Assembly: GCA_031552765.1 (NCBI GenBank) | Contig: JAVBME010000024.1 | Coordinates: 1 to 53,353 of the forward strand | Length of the DNA stretch: 53,353 bases | Direction: 5' to 3' | Source: JAVBME01 sp031552765 | GTDB taxonomy: Bacteria; Bacillota; Negativicutes; Acidaminococcales; JAISLQ01 | Shown here: positions 31,839 through 40,317 of the stretch, piece after piece | Numbering within the stretch: the stretch's first letter is position 1 | Layout of the letters: each line of letters starts with the position of its first letter | Position numbers and translations under genes: made by a program | Notes under the pieces: generated by a model | What the model was told of the DNA's origin: nothing | The model's database searches: none | What the model saw: the letters and a program-made list of their open reading frames with translations, nothing else

Positions 31839-32109
31839 ACAGGCACGTCCTTTCGCGTAGCTTGCGAACGTAAGTTTATGATTTTAGTATATATGTTTGA
31901 GTGGGGAACAGGCGATGAAATGGAGAAAAACATTTTCAAGGCTAAGGGATTTAGTGTTGTGTATAAACGTGTACAGTAAAAATAGACTTATGTTATAATT
32001 ATTATCATTGTCAAGTTATTTATACGGGCTACGTGTTTTTAGGCGTGAATGGAAGTGTCGTATGGCTCTGATGCAAGCTATTCAATATTAACAGAAAGAG
32101 GTTCGGCAG
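31839..32109. other. Intergenic region with two divergent promoters
   Basis: The left end repeats the control region of TPR lipoprotein copy 1; its TATACT lies at 31886-31891 on the reverse strand. A TATAAT at 31994-31999, with TGTACA 18 bases upstream, probably drives the FkbM gene. No gene between. Confidence 0.5.
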
Positions 32110-33339
32110 ATGGATGTAAAAACGTTGTTTGATTCTAAATGTAGCGAGTTTGATAATTTATGTGAATTGCAAAATATTGATTATTATTATAAGAGGCCTA
32201 TTGTTATTTTTCCGGCAGGTGATGCCGGGCGGGTGCTTTTTGATTATTTTAAGCAAATAAAAAATATTACGCCGGTGGCTTTCGGTGATAATGATAATAA
32301 AAAACAGGGAGCTTTTTATCAGGGTGTGCCAATATATTCTCTGGAGAACCTTGCTAAAGAGTATGATTTGGCAAAGTGCACTATAATAATAGCATCACAT
32401 TCGTATTTTTTTAGTATAGAGGATCAGTTGCGTGCAGCAGGTGTACCGGATGAATGTATTATAGACTTTTTTGCGCTGCCGGTCATAGATAAGGACTTTT
32501 CACCGGCTTCGTGTGATGTGTTGAAAAATCTTAAGGGTGTATGGGAGGTTATGTATCATTTTTCGCCGGAATATAAAAAACGCGCGGATGCCTGGGAGCG
32601 CAGGTCGTTTATGCTGGATAACGCGGACAAGATAGAAAAAGTGTATGAGTTGCTGGCTGATGAAAAGTCAAAGGATATATATAGAAAATATATTTTTGCT
32701 TTGGGCAAGCCGGATATCGAGCCACCTTGCAAATATGGCATATTCCGCAGCATGATAGAAAAGAACCAGTATTTTGTTGAGGGGATCATTAAGGTTGGGG
32801 ATAAGGAAACATTTATAGACGGCGGTGCGTTTGACGGGTCGGAGACCTTGGAGGTGGCGCGGTTAGGCGGTAAAGAGCGGCTTTGCTCTGTTTTGTTTGA
32901 GCCGGATGAGCGGAACGCGGAGAAGATAAGGGCGCGGCTGACGGCTAGTGGTTTGACTGATTTTCATGTTTTGGCGGAGGCGTTATATGATAAAAATACA
33001 ATGCTTAGCTTTCAGATGGGCAGTGAGATGGAGTCTGTCATAAGTGAGGCTGGCAATGTAGAGATAAAGGCGGTTGCGTTGGATTCATGCTTAAGTGAGC
33101 TTGGTATAGATGATGTGTCTTTTATAAAGCTGGATATTGAGGGCGCAGAAAAAGAGGCGCTGGCCGGGGCAAAGAACGCAATACAAAAAAACAGGCCCAA
33201 GCTGGTTATATGCATATACCATAAATGGGAGGATGTTTTTGCTATCCCTTTGCTTATTAAGGAATTAGTGCCTGATTATAAGTTATACATTCGTGCGCAT
33301 GGTTTTATTTGTGAGCTTGTTTGTTACGCTGTCTGCTGA
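32110..33339 (+). CDS. FkbM-type SAM-dependent methyltransferase with N-terminal Rossmann-like domain
   Basis: 409 residues. Residues about 20-130 resemble nucleotide/sugar-binding domains (RPIVIFPAGDAGRVLFDYFK, VAFGDNDNKKQGAFYQGVPI). The C-terminal FkbM domain has the SAM motif TFIDGGAFDGSETLEVA, SVLFEPDERNAEKIR and SFIKLDIEGAEKEAL. FkbM enzymes O-methylate polyketides, sugars and glycans. The N-terminal part suggests surface-polysaccharide work, but no other glycan gene is nearby. AGAGG precedes the ATG. Confidence 0.82.
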   Translation: MDVKTLFDSKCSEFDNLCELQNIDYYYKRPIVIFPAGDAGRVLFDYFKQIKNITPVAFGDNDNKKQGAFYQGVPIYSLENLAKEYDLAKCTIIIASHSYFFSIEDQLRAAGVPDECIIDFFALPVIDKDFSPASCDVLKNLKGVWEVMYHFSPEYKKRADAWERRSFMLDNADKIEKVYELLADEKSKDIYRKYIFALGKPDIEPPCKYGIFRSMIEKNQYFVEGIIKVGDKETFIDGGAFDGSETLEVARLGGKERLCSVLFEPDERNAEKIRARLTASGLTDFHVLAEALYDKNTMLSFQMGSEMESVISEAGNVEIKAVALDSCLSELGIDDVSFIKLDIEGAEKEALAGAKNAIQKNRPKLVICIYHKWEDVFAIPLLIKELVPDYKLYIRAHGFICELVCYAVC

Positions 33340-33446
33340 GGAGGGTTGCTGTTGTAACTTACAGGTGGGCTGATTAGTTGATCATATGAAAGATTTGTGT
33401 CATTGAATGTCACTATGGGTCTTGTAATAATTTAAGATGTGAGAAG

Positions 33447-33480
33447 GATGCCCGGTCCGCGGCCGGGCGTCTTTCTTTTT
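33447..33480 (+). terminator. Intrinsic terminator
   Basis: GATGCCCGG / CCGGGCGTC (one G-T pair) with seven-base loop, then TTTCTTTTT. It lies 110 bases behind the FkbM gene and isolates the tail-fibre gene. Confidence 0.75.
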
Positions 33481-33539
33481 GTCTTGTTTTGGCCGCAGCG
33501 CGCGCGGCGGGAACGGGGCGAGGAAAATAAAAAGGGAGA

Positions 33540-34874
33540 GTGGCATTTTTGGAACAGTATTTGGTGGGTAAAGTCTGGATGGAGTTCAATAAACTGATAT
33601 TCATCGGCCCGGACGGCAATGACGCCAACCCGGGCACTAAGGAGCTGCCGGTCAAGAGTTATGTGAAGGCGGTATCGCTGGTCGAATCTGATAACAATGC
33701 GATAATTTTCTTGCCGGGTGAGCACTATTTAGGTATTGGCGGCGGTTCTGACAGTTCAGATATCGTACTTCGGGCGATAGTGCCTGTAGCGGGTGTGAAT
33801 AAATTATCGGTAATCGGCCAGGGTAAAGACAGCGTGATCTATTGCGATGGCTCGCTTGCGGCGCGGCGTGACGGTAATCTTATCCAAAGCACATGTCCGA
33901 CAGATTTTTACCGTATGAATATCAAATATAAAACCAAAGGCGGCAGTTACCAATCGGCCATATTACACTGGACTGCATATATAAGGTTGTTCAACTGCGC
34001 GATAGAAAATATCGGCGGCAAGACCATGTCGGTATGTTATTACAATGGAGCAAGCAATATAGGCAGTTTTTACAATTCACTCATCAAGTGCAACGGCCTT
34101 ATTGCTGGTGACTATTCGGCTAGGGTGTATGAGATGTTTAATACTTTATTAGACTGGAATTTTACCAATGTGGTGACAACCAAAAACAAGCTGGTGCGCG
34201 TTATCACCGAGGATGATTTCCTTACCGGTTCGGCGGCCGACCTTATCGCAACGGACGGCAGCGAGATAAGCGTATATGGCGGCGACTACACTTGGGGCGA
34301 CGCGAGCGCTATTTATACTGTGACCGAAAGTTTTGCGGACGAAGAGGGAGCGGTGTTGCTGCCGAATGATGTGAAGCGTTTTGCGGCGGGCGAAGATTAT
34401 GCCGGTCTGGCGCCGTATATCGAAGGGCATGTTTGCGTAGGCTACAAGCTGGATGGCGGCGCTTTGCAAAATGGCGACTCTGTGTCTATAATGACGCTTG
34501 GTGACAGCCACAGCGTGCTGTTTGTGTATGAAAAGGAGGTCGTGGGCGGCGGCACAGCGGCCGGAGCGGTGATGCATTTTGCTTTGGCGGCGGCGCCGAA
34601 AGGCTGGCTGGCCTGTGACGGTCGGGCGGTGTCACGCAGTCAGTATGGCACGCTGTTCTCTGCTGTCGGCACTCTTTTTGGCGCGGGCGATGGCGTGGCT
34701 ACTTTCAACTTACCCGACCTGAGGGGTGAATTTATCCGCGGCCTCGACATGGGCAAGGGGATAGACGCTGGGCGCGCTTTAGGCAGCGGGCAAAAAGGCA
34801 CGCTGATGATGGGCGACTTTAACGGCGTGGTAAGGCCGCACAATGTGGCGCTGTTGCCGTGCATTAAATATTGA
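33540..34874 (+). CDS. Phage tail fibre protein with beta-helix-like shaft and tail-collar domain
   Basis: 444 residues. The N-terminus (GPDGNDANPGTKELPVKSYV, then AVSLVESDNNAIIFLPGEHY) has the look of parallel beta-helix surface proteins. The end is a phage tail-collar domain: GWLACDGRAVSRSQYGTLF, FNLPDLRGEFIRGLDMG. Such fibres bind receptors. No other tail gene is near, so it is an orphan, perhaps left from the same phage as the early module. Start uncertain: AAGGGAGA touches the GTG at 33540 but lies 9 bases before an in-frame TTG at 33549. Confidence 0.78.
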   Translation: MAFLEQYLVGKVWMEFNKLIFIGPDGNDANPGTKELPVKSYVKAVSLVESDNNAIIFLPGEHYLGIGGGSDSSDIVLRAIVPVAGVNKLSVIGQGKDSVIYCDGSLAARRDGNLIQSTCPTDFYRMNIKYKTKGGSYQSAILHWTAYIRLFNCAIENIGGKTMSVCYYNGASNIGSFYNSLIKCNGLIAGDYSARVYEMFNTLLDWNFTNVVTTKNKLVRVITEDDFLTGSAADLIATDGSEISVYGGDYTWGDASAIYTVTESFADEEGAVLLPNDVKRFAAGEDYAGLAPYIEGHVCVGYKLDGGALQNGDSVSIMTLGDSHSVLFVYEKEVVGGGTAAGAVMHFALAAAPKGWLACDGRAVSRSQYGTLFSAVGTLFGAGDGVATFNLPDLRGEFIRGLDMGKGIDAGRALGSGQKGTLMMGDFNGVVRPHNVALLPCIKY

Positions 34875-34886
34875 TAGTTGTTGACG

Positions 34887-34910
34887 CGGGGGCTTAGGCC
34901 CCCGTTTTTT
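34887..34910 (+). terminator. Intrinsic terminator of the fibre gene
   Basis: CGGGGGC / GCCCCCG then TTTTTT. Confidence 0.85.
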
Positions 34911-34952
34911 ATGTAAATAAGGCCGCAGGTGAGCGGCGGCGGTGAATAGTAA

Positions 34953-34975
34953 AAAGCCCCGGCAATGTCGGGGCT
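34953..34975 (-). terminator. Terminator of the LolA-like lipoprotein gene
   Basis: AGCCCCG / CGGGGCT hairpin; on the reverse strand TTTTTA follows. A GCTTGCTTGCTT run lies beside it. Confidence 0.7.
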
Positions 34976-34993
34976 TGCTTGCTTGCTTTTTAT

Positions 34994-35668
34994 TTAGCTT
35001 TTGGCGGGCAGGTTTTTCATCATGGATGTGATGTCGGTGACTTTTACGTCGGCTGGGAGCTGAAAGACGCTGGGCGAGAGGTTTTCTGTTTTCATGTTTT
35101 TAAATTCTATGGTCTGTTTGGCGCCTTTGTCATCGGTTATTTCTACTTTGGCTGGCATGCCGTAGTCTTCGCGCAGCCACATTTTTTGTTTTACGCCTTT
35201 GGGTTCTTCGATTTCGATGACTTTGCACTTGACGCCGTCATAGGTGACGGTTTCGATGACTTTGGCTTTGGCAGGGTCGAAGCCCTGGTTGTATTTGTCT
35301 GGCGTGGCTTGCACTTTAGTGGGGTCGAAGGTCATTTTGGCGGCCATTTTTTGTTCGGGCATGTAATTGTACATGGTGTTGGCGTCGCCGTCGATGATAG
35401 AGATGACTTTTTGGTTGGCTACGGTGATCTCGGATTTGACTTTTTTGCCCATCAGCCAGAATTTGCCGTTCATTTGCAGGTCTTTGCTGGTGAAGACGTA
35501 GTCATAGGTGAGGCCGCCGGAGAGGTTTTTGCTTTTTCCGAGGAGGTCGGCGACGGATTCTTGTTTGGCGGCGGGGGCGGGTTTGGCACTGTCGGATTTG
35601 CTGCCGCAGCCGGCGAGGCTGAGGCTCAGGGCGGTGATGGCGATGATGGCGAACAGGAGTTTTTTCAT
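34994..35668 (-). CDS. LolA-like / outer-membrane lipoprotein-sorting-type lipoprotein
   Basis: 224 residues with a lipoprotein signal (MKKLLFAIIAITALSLSLAG, Cys in LAGC) and a short Ala/Pro/Lys linker. The beta-rich domain has SGGLTYDYVFTSKDLQMNGK, FWLMGKKVKSEITVANQKVI, and the typical YDGVKCKVIEIEEPKG and MWLREDYGMPAKVEI. The pattern fits the LolA/LppX fold, which shields hydrophobic ligands such as lipoprotein acyl chains. A membrane-anchored form would suit a diderm Firmicute or lipid handling. GGAGG precedes the ATG. Monocistronic. Confidence 0.75.
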   Translation of the reverse strand: MKKLLFAIIAITALSLSLAGCGSKSDSAKPAPAAKQESVADLLGKSKNLSGGLTYDYVFTSKDLQMNGKFWLMGKKVKSEITVANQKVISIIDGDANTMYNYMPEQKMAAKMTFDPTKVQATPDKYNQGFDPAKAKVIETVTYDGVKCKVIEIEEPKGVKQKMWLREDYGMPAKVEITDDKGAKQTIEFKNMKTENLSPSVFQLPADVKVTDITSMMKNLPAKS

Positions 35669-35877
35669 GTTTTTTCCTCCGGTCTTTTTAGGTGTTGTCC
35701 TGTTGTTTATATTATTATACATATTTTTGCGCGTCAATATTATATTTATGTCGCGTGGGGCGGGTTTGTTTTATATTTGTGGCAGGAGTGCAGGGCTAAA
35801 GAGGTAAAACAAGATATGGCGGCGAATATGTGTACAGTTGCATTATTTTTCCAGTTTTTTGAAAGTGAGGCCTCTGT

Positions 35878-38229
35878 ATGAAAAGGTTAGTCTTAGTATT
35901 GTTTGCGTTTATGCTGTCTTGCTGCACTGCTTTTGCCGCCAGCCCCGAAGCTGAGGGGTGGTACAAAAAAGGGGAGAGCTTTTACGCCGGGAAAAAGTAT
36001 GATGAGTCTCTGGCCGCCTATACTAAGGCGGCGGATATAGATAAAGGCTACGCTGCGGCTTATTATGCCCGCGGCAATGTTTATTACGGCAAAAGAGATT
36101 ATGACAAGGCTCTGGCCGACTATACGAAAGCGATAGAGCTTGATGCCAAGTATGCGGAGGCCTATAACGGCCGGGGCAATGTTTATTATGATAAAGTCCT
36201 CTCCGGTAAGCTTCCAACTAGTTCTACCGAGGACAAGCCCTCTCCGGCGAGCTATGCTCGCCCATCCGAGGACAAGCCCTCTCCGGCGAGCGCCCCTCGG
36301 GACTTGCCTGCGGCAACTCCTGTTTTAGGACAGGTAGCTCGCCCATCCGAGGATAAACCCTCTCCGGCGAGCGCCCCTCGGGACTTGCCTGCAGCAACTC
36401 CTGTTTTAGGACAGGCAGCTCGCCCATCCGCCCCTGGGGAATCACCTGCGGCGATTCCTGTTTCAGGACGAGAGGACAAGTCTTCTTCGGATTTTCTGGG
36501 CTTGGCGGTGGCCGATTTTGGCAAGGCGATAGAGTTTGCTCCGGAGAATGAGGTCTTTTACTATAACCGGGGCAATGTCTATTATTTGCAGAAAAAGTAC
36601 GATGCGGCGGTGACCGACTATAATAAGGCGCTGGAGATAGATTCTAAGTATGCGAACGCTTATAACCGTCGCGGCAACGCTTATTATGCCAAGAAGGATT
36701 ATGTAAAAGCAGTGGCCGACTATACGAAGGCGATAGATTTGAGCGCTAAGCGCCCGGTTTTTTACGCTAACCGCGGCAGCGCTTATTACCAGCAGAAAAA
36801 GTACGATGCGGCGCTGGTAGATTATAGCAAAGCGGCGGCTATGGATGCTAAAAACGCGCAGCTTTATAATCAACTGGGCAATATTTACAGCGACAAGAAA
36901 GAGTACAGGCTGGCGGTGGCGGATTTTAGCAAAGCGATAGAGCTGGCGCCGAAAAATGCGGTTTTTTATTATAACCGCGGCAACGCTTACTATGGGCAGC
37001 GGGATTACGATAGGGCGCTGGCCGACTATAATAAGGCTCTGGAGCTCGATCCCAAGTATGAAAATGCTTATAACCGGCGCGGCAATGCTTATTATGCCAA
37101 GAAAGATTATACGAGGGCGGCGGCCGATTTTGAAAGGACGCTGGAGCTCAATGAGAAGAACGCGGCTTTTTACAGCAGCCGCGGGCTGGCTTATTATGGA
37201 CAGCGAGATTATGACAAGGCGGTAGCCGACTATGATAAGGCGATAAAACTCGACCCGAAGTATGCTGTGGCCTACAACCGGCGCGGCAATGTTTATTATG
37301 ACCAGCAGGATTATAAAAAAGCGGTGGCCGATTACGCCAAGGCGATAGAGCTGGAGCCGAAGAATGCGGTTTTTCACGCTAACCGCGGCAATGCTTATTA
37401 TATGCAGAAGATGGATTACCTGGCGCTGGCGGATTATACTAAGGCGCTGGCGCTCGACCCGAAATATGCGCGGGCGTATAACTGGCGCGGCAATATTTAT
37501 TATGAACAGGACGAATACGGCAAGGCGGTGGCCGACTATACCAGGGGGCTGGAGCTGGAGCCGGGCGATAAGTCTTTGTATTATAACCGCGGCAACGCTT
37601 ATTTCTTTCAAAAGTCCTACGACCGGGCGCTGGCGGATTACAATAAAGCGATAGAGCTTGACCCGAAGTATGCGCGCGCCTACTACCGGCGCGGCAACCT
37701 TTACTATGAGGAAAACAGCTACGGGCAGGCTGTGGCTGACTATAACAAAGCGATAGAGCTCGACCCTTCGTATGCCATGGCGTATGAGTACCGCGGCCGC
37801 GCTTACAACAGGCTACGGCAGTACGACAAAGCGCTGGCCGACCTCACGAAAGTGATAGGGCTTAGGCCGGAGGCGTCTTTTCATTATCACAGCCGGGGCA
37901 TAGTCTATGAAAATAAAGGGGAAAAAAGCCTGGCGATAGCCGACTACACGAAGGCGATAGAGCTGGAGCCGACAAAGGCCATATATTATTATTACCGGGG
38001 GCTGGCCTATATCGGCTTGAAAGACTATGAAAAGGCTCTGGCCGACTATGACCTGGCTATCGCAAACGAGCGGTCAGCCAAGCATCTGGTGGCGAAAGGG
38101 CGTGCGCTCGAATCGCTAAAACGCACGGCCGAGGCCAGGGAAGTGTACGAGGCGGTGCTGAAAATGGATATAAAAGACGCCTACTATCTCGATATAGCGG
38201 CCAGGCGGCTGGCGGCGCTGAATAAATAA
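35878..38229 (+). CDS. Large secreted TPR protein (about 18 repeats) with a Pro/Ser-rich insert
   Basis: 783 residues. A signal peptide (MKRLVLVLFAFMLSCCTAFA) is followed by TPR units of 34 residues almost without a break (typical unit NAYYAKKDYTRAAADFERTL then ELNEKN). After the second unit, about residues 105-200 form a disordered insert of EDKPSPAS, ARDLPAATPVLGQ-like segments, encoded by an 81-bp tandem repeat. TPR resumes in the middle of a unit (LGLAVADFGKAIEFAPENEV), so the insert was placed inside a TPR. Expected to be an envelope or secreted scaffold. Confidence 0.85.
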   Translation: MKRLVLVLFAFMLSCCTAFAASPEAEGWYKKGESFYAGKKYDESLAAYTKAADIDKGYAAAYYARGNVYYGKRDYDKALADYTKAIELDAKYAEAYNGRGNVYYDKVLSGKLPTSSTEDKPSPASYARPSEDKPSPASAPRDLPAATPVLGQVARPSEDKPSPASAPRDLPAATPVLGQAARPSAPGESPAAIPVSGREDKSSSDFLGLAVADFGKAIEFAPENEVFYYNRGNVYYLQKKYDAAVTDYNKALEIDSKYANAYNRRGNAYYAKKDYVKAVADYTKAIDLSAKRPVFYANRGSAYYQQKKYDAALVDYSKAAAMDAKNAQLYNQLGNIYSDKKEYRLAVADFSKAIELAPKNAVFYYNRGNAYYGQRDYDRALADYNKALELDPKYENAYNRRGNAYYAKKDYTRAAADFERTLELNEKNAAFYSSRGLAYYGQRDYDKAVADYDKAIKLDPKYAVAYNRRGNVYYDQQDYKKAVADYAKAIELEPKNAVFHANRGNAYYMQKMDYLALADYTKALALDPKYARAYNWRGNIYYEQDEYGKAVADYTRGLELEPGDKSLYYNRGNAYFFQKSYDRALADYNKAIELDPKYARAYYRRGNLYYEENSYGQAVADYNKAIELDPSYAMAYEYRGRAYNRLRQYDKALADLTKVIGLRPEASFHYHSRGIVYENKGEKSLAIADYTKAIELEPTKAIYYYYRGLAYIGLKDYEKALADYDLAIANERSAKHLVAKGRALESLKRTAEAREVYEAVLKMDIKDAYYLDIAARRLAALNK
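36256..36450 (+). repeat. 81-bp in-frame tandem repeat inside the TPR gene
   Basis: Units start at 36256, 36337 and 36418 (period 81 bases, 27 codons). The first two are nearly identical and the third is partial. Each holds GAGGACAAGCCCTCTCCGG and CTGTTTTAGGACAG, with short dyads (CCGAGG / CCTCGG, CCTG / CAGG). The composition differs from the surrounding TPR code. Confidence 0.8.
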
Positions 38230-38796
38230 TTTGTGGGAATAATGAAAAACCCTTGTGCCAAAACAGTATGAGCTGCGCCCGCATATAAATATGCGGGCGC
38301 TGGTATTAGTTAGACAGAGAAGCATTATAAATGGTATCTGCGGGCATGGCGTTATAGTCATGCTTTTTGGTTTTTAACTGATGCCGGCAATGTTTTGTAT
38401 GCAATATTATGAATATATTCATTGAAATATTTTTTTCCGGCAGGGGAAAAAGAAGTGGTGAAGAATAATATTGATAAGAGATTATGCAAAGGCCTAGATG
38501 AATAAAAATGATGCCGGCACTCCCTGAAGGCAGCCGTGTGCGGCGGCCGGACGGGATTGTTTGGTTTGCTATGATGATTGTTGGAAGGGCGGATATCTGG
38601 CAGGGAGGTAATGCCTAACGAAAACATTGTTTACAGTGTTGATTTTTTTGTATTGGTTTTCTTTCCGCTTGCTTGAGTTGCAGGTGAAAAAGCTAAATCC
38701 CCAGGCGCCGGGGCTGGACGGAAGGCAAAAAGCGCCGGAGTTTTTTTGTTTGAATGTATGGAAAATACTGGAAGACACGGAAAGGTATGAACTGGC
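38230..38796. other. Non-coding stretch behind the TPR gene
   Basis: Begins with a 12-bp hairpin terminator (38275-38300, GCGCCCGCATAT and its complement). Two GATGCCGGCA copies lie near 38381 and 38510. An AT-rich part follows, then a short open frame leads into the gene at 38797. No other credible gene. Confidence 0.45.
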
Positions 38797-39414
38797 ATGC
38801 CCAATCTGGTTGAGTTGTTTGTCGAGTATATACTGCCCTTTATTATGCTGTTGCTTGCGATCATATACGCCGCGCTCAAAGTGCAGAGCATGGGGGGGCC
38901 CGGGATCATAGTAGCCGTCTTTTTTGTTTTGTTGTTTGGACCGTCGTTATCTTACGCCCTGATTGCCAATGATAGCAGCGGCATGCTGTTTTTAGCTTCC
39001 CTGAGCGTGGCGCTGGTTGCCTCCGGGGTACTGGCGCTTGTTATGTACAGGAAACCGGACTTGTATCTGAGGCAGCGCCCAAATCTGGCGGGGACGGTAT
39101 TGATCCCGGCTGCCGGCGGCTGCGTTTGCACTAAGAGCGTACTGTCGGGCTCGACGCCGCTGAAGTGGTGTGTGCGGTGTGAGCCTGTGGACGGCGCGGA
39201 TAACGGCTGGCGTTTTATCGGCCGGGATGATAAGGATATTTACATCAATACCGCCGCTAACAATTCGGTGGTGGATTTTAATACTGTCGCCAATATCGAG
39301 CCGGCGGTGCTTGCCATATATGATATGCCCGTGGGGACAGAACTATATATAGAAAGGGACGGGGACGATATACGCTTTTTCCGTACCGGGACGCGGGACG
39401 AGGTAAAGGTGTAA
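38797..39414 (+). CDS. Membrane protein with C-terminal DUF2185 (Imm33-type) domain
   Basis: 205 residues. Three hydrophobic helices occupy residues 8-85 (YILPFIMLLLAIIYAALKV, IIVAVFFVLLFG, LASLSVALVASGVLALVM). The C-terminal half matches the DUF2185/Imm33 pattern: CVCTKSVLSGSTPLKWCVRC, DNGWRFIGRDDKDIYIN, VDFNTVANIEPAVLAIYDMP. This domain occurs alone as an immunity protein in polymorphic toxin loci. Its fusion to a membrane part is unusual. The toxin partner, if any, is not next to it. Confidence 0.75.
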   Translation: MPNLVELFVEYILPFIMLLLAIIYAALKVQSMGGPGIIVAVFFVLLFGPSLSYALIANDSSGMLFLASLSVALVASGVLALVMYRKPDLYLRQRPNLAGTVLIPAAGGCVCTKSVLSGSTPLKWCVRCEPVDGADNGWRFIGRDDKDIYINTAANNSVVDFNTVANIEPAVLAIYDMPVGTELYIERDGDDIRFFRTGTRDEVKV

Positions 39415-39450
39415 GGCCGCCCGGGGGCATAAACAATAAGGATGCGCAAT

Positions 39451-39834
39451 ATGGACGAGCAAAAAAAAGAGGCGCTTTATGGCAAACTGGAAAAGGAAAA
39501 GAAAGAAGGCGGCTATAGCGGGGTAATACCCGACACGGTCTTTGAGCAGTTTTTTTATTATCTCGACAGGAGTCTATTGGCAAATACGGGGGGCAAGACG
39601 ATCCCGGCCGCCGGGGAAGCGGCGGAGGTTCTGGCCAAGGAGGTGCTCGTCAATAAAGAGGAGCTTCCGGCCGAGCTGATGGAGCAGATAGGGGCGAGCC
39701 TGTCGCAAAGCGCCGAGGAAGCTGTGGCTGGGGACATCCTGGCGGGCGCGGCTATGGAATTGCCCGAGGGCGCCGCCGCAGGCATAGCGGAAACATTGGC
39801 CGAGTTTTTGAGCGGCATTTTGGATAATGCTTGA
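39451..39834 (+). CDS. Hypothetical acidic helical protein
   Basis: 127 residues, no signal. A charged N-terminus (MDEQKKEALYGKLEKEKKEG) leads to Ala/Glu-rich helices and a small-residue-rich end (GAAMELPEGAAAGIAETLAE). Not recognised. AAGGA lies 8 bases before the ATG at 39451. It follows the DUF2185 gene by 36 bases and probably shares its transcript. Confidence 0.6.
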   Translation: MDEQKKEALYGKLEKEKKEGGYSGVIPDTVFEQFFYYLDRSLLANTGGKTIPAAGEAAEVLAKEVLVNKEELPAELMEQIGASLSQSAEEAVAGDILAGAAMELPEGAAAGIAETLAEFLSGILDNA

Positions 39835-39846
39835 TGAGCTGAGTTA

Positions 39847-39899
39847 AAAATAGCCCTCTCTTTGGGAATGCAGCGTATTACCAAAGAGAGGGCTATTTT
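39847..39899 (+). terminator. Terminator with 19-bp perfect stem
   Basis: Arms 39847-39865 and 39881-39899 around a 15-base loop, A-rich on the left and T-rich on the right, so active on both strands. Confidence 0.82.
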
Positions 39900-39969
39900 A
39901 TCGTTGGGCGTCTATCTGTTGTGTCTGATATAGCAGGTGATTTTTGGCGATAAAAAAAGCGCCAATAAA

Positions 39970-39988
39970 TTGTAACAAATGTTATAAT
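39970..39988 (+). promoter_or_regulatory. Extended -10 promoter inside a 7-4-7 inverted repeat
   Basis: TGTTATAAT (39980-39988) is an extended -10 element. It lies in TTGTAAC-AAAT-GTTATAA, an inverted repeat with one mismatch and the 7-4-7 layout of Rex operators (TTGTTAA-N4-TTAACAA), though the half-site is not identical. It precedes the hydrogenase-sensor operon. Confidence 0.5.
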
Positions 39989-40071
39989 ATAGCCAACCGA
40001 TTTAACGGAATACATTTGGGGGCAATCCCGCGGCACGAAGGTGATATTTAGCCGCGGCGGGAGGTATGGTT

Positions 40072-40317
40072 ATGAAGGTGACGATTTGCATAGGCAGTTC
40101 CTGTCATGTGAAGGGGGCGCGCGAGGTGGTGCGCGGTTTGCAGGAGCTGGCGAAAGAGCAGGATGTGGAAAAGCGGGTGGAGTTTGCCGGCGATTTTTGC
40201 ATGGGCGCCTGCACGGAAGGGGTATGCGTGACGGTGGACGGCCAGCGTTTTTCGGTATCGCCCGCCGAGGTGGGCGGCTTTTTTACGCGTGAGATCATGG
40301 GGAGGCTGGCGCTATGA
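40072..40317 (+). CDS. Thioredoxin-like 2Fe-2S ferredoxin domain protein (NuoE/HydC-type)
   Basis: 81 residues with the four ligands of this family: CIGSSC near residue 6 and CMGAC near 45. The rest (VTVDGQRFSVSPAEVGGFF) fits the C-terminal strand and helix. Such domains pass electrons to or from [FeFe] hydrogenases. The second ATG (40072) is taken because GGGAGG lies 7 bases before it and 1 base before the first. It overlaps the next gene by 4 bases. A GC-rich stem (40027-40034 / 40051-40060) stands just before the ribosome site. Confidence 0.83.
   Translation: MKVTICIGSSCHVKGAREVVRGLQELAKEQDVEKRVEFAGDFCMGACTEGVCVTVDGQRFSVSPAEVGGFFTREIMGRLAL

Noticed and set aside
34979..35881. 300-residue plus-strand open frame rich in Phe, Gly and Val
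   Set aside because: It lies over the LolA-like lipoprotein gene on the other strand, which has a signal peptide, lipobox and ribosome site. The composition is that of an antisense shadow.
36463..37611. 382-residue reverse frame across the TPR gene
   Set aside because: It is the mirror of the TPR repeats (Ile/Val/Arg-rich, periodic). No start signal; the forward TPR frame is certain.
35878..38229. Regular repeats that could suggest a CRISPR array
   Set aside because: They are coding repeats of about 102 bases (34-residue TPR units) and an 81-bp coding repeat. No short constant repeats with unique spacers exist anywhere in the window.
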